64,000 nt of DNA from Rhipidocladum racemiflorum (taxonomy: Eukaryota; Streptophyta; Magnoliopsida; Poales; Poaceae), in the NCBI GenBank assembly GCA_036346355.1, contig CM070580.1, forward strand, positions 66,728,854-66,792,853, written 5' to 3'. Under the pieces are notes generated by a model. It had not been told where the DNA came from. It saw nothing but the letters and a program-made list of their open reading frames with translations, and did not search any database. The stretch's first letter is position 1; each line of letters opens with the position of its first letter. A program made the translations under genes and the position numbers. Positions 56,562-64,000 of the stretch are shown here, piece after piece.

Positions 56562-59234
56562 ATGGCTCCAACCAGCGGAGTCTCCACAGTTTTCTCCCCA
56601 GGTCAGGTTTTCCACTTTGGAAGCCTGGTCTTTATCGCCAACAACTTTGGGAATCTGTCCCTCTCGGAGGAGTCCGCGTTCCAGCATGGCGAGCTCTTCG
56701 GGGAGCCATCGCCGCGACTTCCGCGTGGATCGGGAGGTCCCCTTGTCTCGTGCTCTGAAGCACTGATTAGGGGATTGAAGACCCGGTCCCGCCAGGAGGT
56801 TGGATCAACGGGTGCCGAGTCGCGAATGGTAGGTGTTCTCACTGCTAAACCACTTGGCACCTCCGAGCGCCTGGAGTTATCCTCTTCGGGCTCGCCCAGC
56901 TCGCCGGCCGAGTCAGAAGAGAGCCTAGAGAGCTGCTGGAACTTCCGCAGAGTCTGCGTGATCGAAGGCTCGCGGGCGGATTCACAACAACGCCTCGACA
57001 CATCGGCCGCCGCCGACTTGGATGGCGGCCGAAGGACAGAGCTGGACGCACGGGCGTGTACCCTACGAGACCGCGCCCGTGGCGTCAACAAAGACATTCT
57101 ACAAGCCAAGATGGGGGACCAAGCGGTCTTCCATACTCCACAGCAGAATATCGTCGCGTCCAAGACACTCCTGGATACTTTGAGCCCCATGCTGGGGGCT
57201 GGTAATCCAGCTGCCCCGATCGTGGCCCAAGTAAAGGCCATGGTGACGGCGGCAGCGATCCAGCAGGCCCAGACCGACCAGCCGGCAAAGGCGCAGTCAC
57301 GTACTCCGGCTGGGACCCAGACGGCAAGCAGTCGGCCGGGTCGTGAAGCCCCCCATCGGGGACGTCCTATTCCTCCTCGCGGGGACGACTTGCGACACAG
57401 CCTCAACCGTGACCTCCGTTCTGACCTCGACGCCAGGCGCCGCGACCGAGAAAGGGAGGAGCAACGCCGTCATGCCGACGAGTATGAACGTTACGGCATC
57501 CTTCCACGAGATCGCGAAGCACGCCAGGCCCGATCCCCTCTACGTCGATCTCCATCCGGGGGCTGTCGGGGGGTCATTGAAGGGGTTCGAACGTTTACCC
57601 CTCACCTGCGCCGAGTGGTCTGGCCAGAGGGGTTTAACTCCAAGGGCATCGCTAGGTTCGATGGTGAGCGGGACCCAGAGGCGTGGTTACAGGTGTACGC
57701 TCTGGCAGTCAGGGCTGCCGGAGGGGATTAGAAAGTAATGGCAAATTACTTGCCGGTTACTCTCTCGCCCCTGGGCCAAGCATGGCTCACCGGGCTCCCA
57801 GCGAACTCTATAGATTCCTGGGGAGACCTGTGTGAGCAGTTTATTTCGAATTTCCAAGGCACGTACGAGCGCCCTGGCACCCCCTGGGACCTGTACCAGC
57901 TACACCAAAAGAGGAACGAGTCCTTGCGGGAGTTCGTCAAGCGCTTCATGCATAGGAAAAGCACTGTTCGGGATGTCACGGATGCGGTTGTGATATCTGC
58001 CTTCCAGAAGGGAGTCAGCGACCCTGATCTCATCAAGAAGATGTCCCGGAAGCCACCAACGTCAGTTCGTGAGCTGTTCGCCCTAGCGGACCGCTACGCT
58101 TCCGCCTCCGAGGCCTTGTCGGAACGGCATGACGAGAAGAAGGATCAGGCCGAGCCCTCCAGACGGAAGGAGAAGAAGCGCAAAGGCGAGGAGCTAGTGG
58201 CAGTCGCTGAACATGCCCGCCCTCGTGTGCTCAAAGAGGATGGGTATGACAAGGTGATGAACTCGCTTTGCCCCTTCCATCCGAAGGGAAGACATGCCGC
58301 CAAGGACTGCTTCACTTTGAAGAGGTTCGCCCGGGAGAGCAAGAAGCAGGACGGACAAGGCCCGAGTGGACCTGCCGCGAAGCAACCTCCTCCCGAAGCT
58401 GAGGAAGACTATCAGGAAGCCGATCTCGAGCTCAATTACATATTCGGGGGTTCGGTCGTGTACGAGTCCAAGCGGAAGCAAAAGCTTACCGCCCGAGACA
58501 TCAACGCAATAGAGCCGAAGACCCCCCAGTATGTACGATGGTCCGAGGTCGCGATAACTTACGACCGCTCGGATCACCCGGATCGAGTCCCATTCCCCTG
58601 TAGATATCCGCTTGTCTTGGCGCCGGTTGTCCGCGGCATTAAGCTCAAGAGGGTATTGATTTATGGTGGAAGTGGGCTCAATGTCCTCTTTGTGAAAACT
58701 CTCGATGACATGGGAATCCCACGGTCGGAGCTTAAACGCGGGTCGTCGCCTTTCCACGGTGTGATACCCGGAACGTCGGCGACACCACTTGGACAAACCA
58801 CTCTGCCGGTCACTTTCGGCACAAGAGACAACTACCGGACAGAGAACCTTAGCTTCGAGGTGGCTGATTTCACGACAGCGTATCATGCCATCTTGGGGAG
58901 ACCAGCACTAGCCAAGTTCATGGCAGTACCCCACTATGCGTACCTGACACTGAAAATGCAAGGGCCGAGTGGTATTATCGCTTTGCGCGGTGATATCAGG
59001 CAGTCTTTTTCTTGCGACAGGGAGAGCTGCGAGATGGCCGAGTCGCTGGAGGCGCGAACGGGTCGGGAGAGGATCCGGCAAGAGGCAGATTCCAACAAGC
59101 CAGGAAGTAGCGTCCCCACCCGCAAAGCGCCGAACCCCGGAATTGGCCCCGAAAAAGGTAACAAGAGAATTATCCTCGACCCGTCCGATTCGGCTCGAAC
59201 GGCCTTGATCAGGACAGGGCTCAGAGAGAAATAG
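56562..59234 (+). pseudogene. gag-pro: T gag-protease, one internal stop, catalytic Asp lost
   Basis: The likely start is ATG at 56562. A long low-complexity N-terminus leads to FTPHLRRVVWPEGFNSKGIA and FDGERDPEAWLQVYALAVRA. TAG at 57729-57731 interrupts, and the same frame goes on with MANYLPVTLSPLGQAWLTGL, DLCEQFISNFQGTYERPGTP and a basic linker, then HAAKDCFTLKRF. The protease region reads RVLIYGGSGLNVLFVKTLDD where the family normally has Asp-Gly-(Gly/Ser)-Ser; the catalytic Asp is Tyr. LGRPALAKFMAVPHYAYLTL closes it. It ends in TAG at 59232-59234, in frame with RT. Confidence 0.85.
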
Positions 59235-60234
59235 GAAGACGCGCTAGTCACCTTTCTGCGGGCAAACAAAGACGTCTTTGCCTGGAAGCCGTCGGACATG
59301 CCCGGAGTCCCTAGGGAGGTGATCGAGCATGCGCTGAACGTAAAGGAAGCAGCCAGGGCGATCAAACAAAGGTTGCGACGGTTCGCTCAAGATCGTCGAG
59401 AGGCCATCAGGGAGGAGATCACAAAGCTGTTGGCCGCAGGTTTTATCAAAGAAGTGTATCATCCCGACTGGTTGGCAAACCCTGTACTCGTTCAAAAGAA
59501 GAATAAAAGTTGGTGCATGTGTGTTGATTATACCGACCTTAACAAGGCTTGCCCGAAAGATCCCTTTGGTCTGCCCCGCATCGATCAGGTGGTGGACTCT
59601 ACTGCTGGATGTCAACTCCTCAGTTTTCTGGACGCCTACTCAGGCTATCACCAAATCCGGCTTCGAGAGGAGGATTGCGAGAAGACTTCGTTTATCAGTC
59701 CATTTGGAGCATATTGCTATGTTACGATGCTGTTTGGGCTGAAAACGCAATGGAACTTATCGGTAGCGATGTGGTGTTTTTCACCATCAGCTCGGACGCA
59801 ATGTAGAGGCATATGTGGATGATGTAGTGGTTAAAACACAGGCCAAGGACAGTCTCACCTCCGACTTGGCCGAGACATTCGAAAGTCTAAGGGTGTTCCA
59901 TATGAGGTTAAACCCTGAGAAGTGCATTTTCGGAGTTTCTTCCGGGAAACTACTCGGATTCATTGTCTCTCATCGCGGGATCGAGCCAAATCCAGAGAAG
60001 ATCGGGGCCATCATGAGGATGGCGCCACCTGCCAGCCAGAAGGATGTTCAAAAGCTTACTGGCTGCATGGTAGCGCTTGGCAGGTTTATCTCCCGGTTGG
60101 GGGTTCGGGGGATGCCTTTCTTCAAGCTCCTCAAGAAGCAGGACCGTTTTGAGTGGACAGCTGAGGCACAGAAAGCCTTCGAAGAACTCAAGGTGTTCCT
60201 CTCCACCCCTCCAATCCTCGCCGGTGCCAGGTGA
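59235..60234 (+). pseudogene. pol: T reverse transcriptase, frameshifted
   Basis: Open from 59235: DVFAWKPSDMPGVPREVIEH, FIKEVYHPDWLANPVLVQKK, CVDYTDLNKACPKDPFGLPR, DAYSGYHQI. A small deletion near 59745, after FGLK, shifts the frame and removes the segment before EAYVDDVVVKTQ, which holds the catalytic Asp pair near 59810-59835. LNPEKCIFGVSSGKLLGFIV and the connection follow up to 60234, where another frame change occurs. Confidence 0.85.
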
Positions 60235-60624
60235 ACTTCTCCTGCTCTACATAGCAGTAACAACTCATGTAGTCAGTGCCGCGATAGTTGTGGAGTGGGA
60301 GGAGTCAGGACACCGCTATGGTGTACAACGCCTGGTCTACTTTGTCAGCGAAGTACTGGGCGAATCCAAGGCGCGATATCCTCAAGTTCAGAAGCTGCTG
60401 TATGCAATCCTGATCTCGTCACGGAAGCTGAAGCATTATTTCCAAGGACACTCGATTTCAGTGGTGACTTCTTTCCCTGTGGGAGAGATCCTCCATAATC
60501 GGGAAGCTACTGGGAGAATTTCAAAATGGGCGGCCGAGCTTGGAGCCTTCGACATCTCGTTCAAGCCGCGCACCGCCATCAAGTCCCAGGCATGGCTGAC
60601 TTTACGGCCGAGTGGACTGAATTC
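60077..60624 (+). pseudogene. pol: T first RNase H domain (degenerate, Ty3-derived)
   Basis: In the frame of 60077-60787: LLLYIAVTTHVVSAAIVVEW, VYFVSEVLGESKARYPQVQK and SVVTSFPVGEILHNREATGR. As is known for the Tat lineage, this domain lacks the usual catalytic acidic residues of retroviral RNase H and acts as a linker. It overlaps the RT entry because of the frame change. Confidence 0.75.
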
Positions 60625-61098
60625 CAAGCTCCCTGCATCGAAGAAGAGCCAAAATATTGGACCATGCACTTCGATGGATCTCTCATGCTCGGCGGGGCCG
60701 GGGCGGGAATCCTCCTCATCTCGCCGAGAGGTGATAGACTCAAGTACATCCTTCGGATTCAGTTTTCGGCCTCGAACAACGCCGTAGAGTACGAGGCACT
60801 CATCCACGGGCTTCGCATCGCCATATCGCTCGGAATCCGACGATTGGCGGTTCGCGGTGACTCCCAGTTGGTGGTGAGCCAAGTACATAAGGACTGGTCG
60901 TGCGTCGATCAGACTATGACGACGTATTGTCAACAGGTCCGAGAATTGGAAGGCAAGTTTGACGGTCTGGAGCTGGTCCATGTCCTGCGCCGCAATAACG
61001 AAGCAGCCGACGAGTTGGCTAAGATGGGAGCCACTCGGCACGTGGTCATATGCCAAATGATTGATTCCAACCCGAGCTTCCCCGAGATATGTGTCTAG
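60625..61098 (+). pseudogene. pol: T second (archaeal-type) RNase H domain
   Basis: YWTMHFDGSLMLGGAGAGIL, NNAVEYEALIHGLRIAISLG, LAVRGDSQLVVSQVHKDWSC and NNEAADELAKMG carry the four catalytic positions (Asp, Glu, Asp, Asp). A second RNase H after a degenerate first one is a known Tat-lineage trait. The coding sequence then ends at TAG 61096-61098, and no integrase follows. Confidence 0.85.
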
Positions 61099-61238
61099 TG
61101 CTAGTTCCCTGGATCAGTAACCTAGCACCCACATATTGCCACAATAAGTTACATCAAAACACTTACATTAACAAAATGGTTACAGTAGTACAGGTTTGAT
61201 TACATCGAGATAGTAATACAAGAAAGAAATTCTGCCAA

Positions 61239-61532
61239 ATGGCTACAAAAGCTGAAAAGAGACTTAGAGTACAGCAACGGCAGCAGAGTGCCTTCCCAAA
61301 CCCAAAGGCAGTAGCCGAGTTGCGACCGAGAGGAAAACCTAATCTACAGCTGCAAAACCCGACGATCTCTGAATCGAAGCGATCCTCGCCTAGCTCGCCT
61401 TTTCAAGCAGCAGATGAAGCGCTAGCGAAGACCCAAAGGGAGTTCGCGGAATTCAGGCAGCAGCAGGAAGAGAATAATCTGCTCCTTCGGCGTATCTTGA
61501 ACTTGTCCCAGTTTAACTCCAATCTATCCTAG
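61239..61532 (+). CDS. Possible last exon of CACTA transposase-like gene (coiled coil)
   Basis: 97 codons. A basic Ser/Pro-rich first half, then a helical stretch AKTQREFAEFRQQQEENNLL with LRRILNL, the sort of coiled-coil C-terminus seen in CACTA-encoded proteins, followed by an AT- and TGTGAAC-rich stretch like a 3' untranslated region. It may be a plain non-coding frame. No catalytic domain is present. Confidence 0.4.
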   Translation: MATKAEKRLRVQQRQQSAFPNPKAVAELRPRGKPNLQLQNPTISESKRSSPSSPFQAADEALAKTQREFAEFRQQQEENNLLLRRILNLSQFNSNLS

Positions 61533-61799
61533 TCTTCAAATCAATCCCAGTCTACTTTATGAGCTGATGCACGTTAATGAACTTATGTCGGTCATACTTG
61601 TGTTGTACTCGTGCGGTTGTGTGGTATGTGAACTTATGTGAACTAGTCCTGTTGTGGACTGAGTTGGTTATGTGAACTTGTGGTTCTGTAATAACTTCTA
61701 CTAGTGGGTGTGAAATTGTGGTTCTGTAATGATGTGTGGTTATGTGAACTTGTATTTGAACTTGTTTCTGTGTGGTTGTACAATGATCTGAAAATTATG

Positions 61800-61925
61800 G
61801 GCATATGGCTGACACAAGGCTAACTTATATGTGAACTTGTATGTGACCGTCGCTGGACTTATGGGTCACATGTGCCAATGCTGGACTTATATGTGAACTT
61901 GTATGTGACCGTTGCTGGACTTAAT
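61800..61925. repeat. Tandem repeat in the CACTA tail
   Basis: Two copies of a unit with CTTATATGTGAACTTGTATG and TGACCGT(C/T)GCTGGACTTA, part of a longer TGTGAACTTGT-rich stretch (61620-61925). Confidence 0.7.
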
Positions 61926-62009
61926 AACAGGCCTACCCAGAATAAAATAGGCCAGCCTTTATAACTTCTGTGACATAAAATTTGTTATAACAGTATGACA
62001 CGTGTTCCT

Positions 62010-62225
62010 ATCGCAGCCAGACATGTGGCTTTTTATGCGGAAGACATGTGGCGCCAGCAATGACTGACATGTGGCATCAGTCAAGCCTAACATGTGGCAC
62101 CAGCGAATACAAACACGTGGTGTCAGCAATGGCTGCCATGTGGCTATCATGTCATCTGCCAGCGTGCATGCCACGTCACTTGCAGTGACACGTCAAATGC
62201 CACGTCACACGCCAAATCAGCCATT
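62010..62225. repeat. ACATGTGGC / CACGTCA motif cluster
   Basis: At least five ACATGTGG motifs plus ACACGTG and four CCACGTCA-like motifs, just inside the CACTA subterminal array. Confidence 0.65.
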
Positions 62226-62259
62226 GGCTGGCTGTAAAGCAATTCTATGACAAAAATGG

Positions 62260-62526
62260 GCCCTATCTGTGACGTCTCATTGAAATTACTGTGACGCTAT
62301 AGTTTTGTCATAAAACGGTATCGGTTATGTGACGAACCATGTTTTGTCATGGATGGAAGCTGTTCTGTGACGAAATTTGCCATTTCGTCATGAAGGAACA
62401 TATATGACGCGACTTCTGTGATGAACCTAATTTCGTCATACATTCGTCACAGAAGTTTCCTTATGACGAATTTTGCACCTTCCATGACAATAATGATCCG
62501 TCACAGAAGAGCGAATTTCTACTAGA
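62260..62526. repeat. CACTA subterminal repeats
   Basis: More than ten GTGACGAAA / TTTCGTCA motifs in alternating orientation. In En/Spm-like elements such repeats bind the element's own DNA-binding protein. Confidence 0.75.
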
Positions 62527-62539
62527 TTTTGGTGGTGAA

Positions 62540-62653
62540 CCCGAACCTGTCTAAAAAAGATTGCCCTCGCATCCTGTGTTACCATCTTGCTCTGATCTCG
62601 CACGAATCCCCTAGAATCACAAATCTCATTGCCGGCGAAACCGATCGTCGACA
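62540..62653 (+). repeat. T 3' LTR, last 114 bp
   Basis: Same sequence as 56400-56513 by direct comparison, ending GATCGTCGACA. Confidence 0.92.
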
Positions 62654-62658
62654 CCACC
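62654..62658. repeat. Target site duplication of T, right copy (CCACC)
   Basis: Pairs with 55898-55902. Confidence 0.92.
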
Positions 62659-63360
62659 GAACAGACCAGGTGAACCCGGACAGTCCGGGTTTAATATCTG
62701 GACAGTCCGGCTAACCCGGACATTCCGGACCATATGGCCGAACACTCCGGATTGCCCAGGACTTGGAAGATGACGAGCAATACGGAGGTGCTCCCAAGTC
62801 TTGCGGCACCGTGGGGGCCCGATCTACTACTTTCCTACTCGCGGCCGAGCCGGAGAAACTCTAAGCTAACCCAAATCACGACGAAATGAGGCACACATGG
62901 GTAGCTCATAGCCCAAACTCAATCCAACGCCTAGAACGACACCATCCAACCCCCATCTACAACCCTAACACCCAACATTGCTTAAACCACCCAAAAACCA
63001 ACCACCCACCAAGAACACTAACTACCCCCAAAATTCACCCCCAACCCCAAATCTACAAACCTAACTCCACAACCACCCCCATGGAAACCCTAGAACCCAA
63101 GAACCCACCAATCAAGCTCCAAGGAGGTCTCACCTTCAAGGAGGGCGAAGGAGAGGAAAGGAAAGTCGGGTAGAGGGAAGGGGATGCCGGCTTGGGGAAG
63201 AGCTTGAGGTCACCGGGGTGGAGGAGACGCTGGGGAGGAGCACGGGAGGATGCCGGCAGGTGGGGAGTCGCCGGAGACGAGGTTGGAGGCGGAGGAGAGA
63301 CGCACGGGCAGTGGGGAGCAATGGGTGGAGGAAGAAATGAGTGAGGAGCCACGAAATGAA

Positions 63361-63370
63361 ATCTTATACC
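63361..63370 (-). promoter_or_regulatory. TATA-like box, B LTR 3
   Basis: GGTATAAGAT on the minus strand; likely promoter of the whole array. Confidence 0.6.
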
Positions 63371-63614
63371 TAAGTCCCGCAAGGTCCGGATACTCCGGAC
63401 GTTCAACCCGGAGACTCCGGGTTGGGGTCTTCGGTCAGATTAACTCGGAAACTCCGGACAAATTGTCCGGACACTCCGGGCTAGGGTGTTCGGGCGAGCT
63501 AATCCGGATACTCCGGATATTTAATCCGAACATTCCGGGTTATATCCGGACATTCCGGATGTTTAATCCAAACACTCCGGATGTCCCAGAATTTCTGAAA
63601 TTGGGGCCTTGACA

Positions 63615-63619
63615 CCAAA
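63615..63619. repeat. Target site duplication of family B array, right copy (CCAAA)
   Basis: Pairs with 38341-38345. Confidence 0.92.
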
Positions 63620-63980
63620 GGTAAACTTGCACCGCTGTATGTCGGACCATTTTAGATTTTGAGCCACAGAGGCGAAGTTGCGTATCAGCTGGAGTTGCCG
63701 TAGTCATTGGTAGGGGTACATGATGTGTTCCATATATCCCAACTAAAGAACTGTCTTCGAGTGCCAGACGAGCAAACACCCTTGACTTACCAGGAACACC
63801 CGGTGAAGATTCTGAACACGATGGATCGAGAGACATGAAATAAGTCAACCCATTTCTGCAGAGTTCAGTGGAACAACCACGCAGAAAGTGAAGCGACTTG
63901 GGAGCGCAAGGAGGATTTGAGAAAGGAATTTCCAAACCTATTCCTTAGTCAGCCCTGAATCTCGGGTACAAGATTCTGTT
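63620..63980 (+). pseudogene. pol: A3 integrase C-terminus and chromodomain (resumed)
   Basis: GKLAPLYVGPF, HRGEVAYQLELP, VHDVFHISQLKNCLRVPDEQ, then the chromodomain YQEHPVKILNTMDRET, FCRVQWNNHAESEATWERKE and DLRKEFPNLF. About 30 bp present in A2 between EQTPL and TYKEHP are missing, and several stops are present. The hairpin at 63957-63976 is imperfect here. Confidence 0.85.
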
Positions 63981-63993
63981 AAGGGGGGAGGTT
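63981..63993 (+). other. A3 polypurine tract
   Basis: AAGGGGGGAGGTTT directly before TGTAACA. Confidence 0.85.
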
Positions 63994-64000
63994 TGTAACA
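63994..64000 (+). repeat. A3 3' LTR, first 7 bp
   Basis: TGTAACA, identical to the LTR start at 973; the rest lies beyond the window. Confidence 0.85.

Larger units (their letters stand above)
61099..62539 (+). mobile_element. CACTA (En/Spm-like) transposon tail
   Basis: The right end has a dense subterminal array of TTCTGTGACGAAA and TTTCGTCATGA-type motifs in both orientations (62260-62520) and stops at TTTCTACTAG, the complement of the CTAGTAGAAA end typical of CACTA elements. Two terminal bases (CA) appear lost, with about 14 unexplained bases before the T LTR resumes at 62540. The left end is not recognisable; it begins right after the T RNase H with a short GTGCTAG/CTAGCAC inverted repeat. 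A deletion probably removed T integrase, most of its 3' LTR and the CACTA left part together. Confidence 0.72.
55903..62653 (+). mobile_element. Element T: Tat-lineage (RIRE2-like) Ty3/gypsy retrotransposon, 3' part lost
   Basis: 5' LTR 55903-56513 (611 bp), primer site, gag-protease, RT, RNase H and a second RNase H domain, then a CACTA transposon tail instead of integrase, and only the last 114 bp of the 3' LTR (62540-62653). CCACC flanks both ends, so the loss happened after insertion. The remaining LTR overlap is identical in both copies by eye, suggesting a recent insertion. Gag and pol are broken. Confidence 0.88.
38346..63614 (-). mobile_element. Family B array: chromodomain Ty3/gypsy with three LTRs and two internal regions
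   Basis: The order on the minus strand is LTR (63614-54032), internal (54031-50512), LTR (50511-46061), internal (46060-41174), LTR (41173-38346). Only the outermost ends have a target duplication (CCAAA). The three LTRs are 2828, 2824 and 2827 bp once nested inserts and their duplications are removed. Both internal regions share premature stops, which argues for duplication of one element by unequal recombination. The family has LTR ends TGTCAAGGCC...CCCTCACA and a Met-tRNA primer site. Confidence 0.9.
54032..63614 (-). repeat. B LTR 3 (5' end of array), interrupted by element T
   Basis: 2827 bp after removing T (55903-62653) and its duplication. TATA-like box at 63361-63370; CCGGA arrays at 62675-62755 and 63385-63583. 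No gene supported in the LTR itself. Confidence 0.92.
973..64000 (+). mobile_element. Element A3: outer Ty3/gypsy chromodomain retrotransposon (Del/Tekay-like), truncated by window edge
   Basis: A3 is the host of nearly everything else in the window. Its 5' LTR is in three pieces (973-2162, 14497-14669, 31056-32923), together about 3.23 kb. Its primer site, ORF0, gag and pol run from 32924 to 38345. Pol resumes at 63615 and the 3' LTR starts at 63994. Gene order (Gag, PR, RT, RNase H, IN, chromodomain) is that of plant chromoviruses. The long LTR and extra ORF before gag recall rice RIRE3/RIRE8-type elements; that comparison is from memory. It has more stop codons than B copy 1, as expected of the oldest insertion. 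The pieces were joined by matching 5-bp target duplications at each interruption. Confidence 0.9.

Noticed and set aside
56603..57406. 267-codon minus-strand frame across T gag
   Set aside because: Opposite to a recognisable gag frame with family motifs; GC-rich shadow.

Overview
The window is plant heterochromatin made almost wholly of nested LTR retrotransposons. I found no host gene, tRNA, rRNA or CRISPR array. A grass (Poaceae) is the best guess, from the Del/Tekay-type chromodomain Ty3/gypsy elements with 2.8-3.6 kb LTRs, a Tat/RIRE2-like element, a grass-style small Helitron and a CACTA tail. The genus cannot be read from the sequence.

Layout, outermost first. Bases 1-972 hold an old Ty1/copia-type gag remnant (minus strand). 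It is cut by A3, a plus-strand chromodomain element running from 973 past the right edge; its 3' LTR begins at 63994. A3's 5' LTR was entered twice by its own family. A1 (minus, 2163-14491, TSD GATGC) carries a 248-bp Helitron in its 5' LTR. A2 (plus, 14670-31050, TSD CTGAC) has a minus-strand solo LTR of the same family in its 3' LTR (25363-28943, TSD AACCG). A3's leader, ORF0, gag and pol follow at 32924-38345. Inside its integrase gene sits a 25-kb insertion (38346-63614, TSD CCAAA) of a second chromodomain family, B, in minus orientation. This is a tandem array LTR-internal-LTR-internal-LTR. The middle B LTR holds a 1.6-kb TG...CA insertion that looks like a solo LTR (46483-48104, TSD GAAAC). 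The third B LTR holds T, a Tat-lineage element (55903-62653, TSD CCACC), whose integrase and most of whose 3' LTR are replaced by the tail of a CACTA transposon. A3 pol resumes at 63615.

Family A elements share one plan: a ~3.2-3.6 kb LTR (TGTAACACC...GTCCCGACA), a Met-tRNA primer site, an extra ORF (ORF0) between primer site and gag, then gag, protease, RT, RNase H, integrase, chromodomain and a purine tract. All copies are broken by stops, frameshifts or nested DNA. Family B has the same pol order but no ORF0, and a CCGGA-rich U3.

Most notable: (1) ORF0 has a P-x-Y / strand-strand-strand / helix pattern resembling a double-stranded-RNA-binding fold, followed by a coiled coil and an acidic tail; (2) a short acidic ORF inside every family A LTR differs between copies mainly at synonymous positions; (3) differences between near-identical family A copies fall strikingly at CAG/CTG sites, which looks like methylation-linked sequence error or decay; (4) three self-insertions fall within about 265 bp of LTR coordinate; (5) family B is a three-LTR tandem array; (6) a perfect hairpin directly precedes the purine tract in both families.
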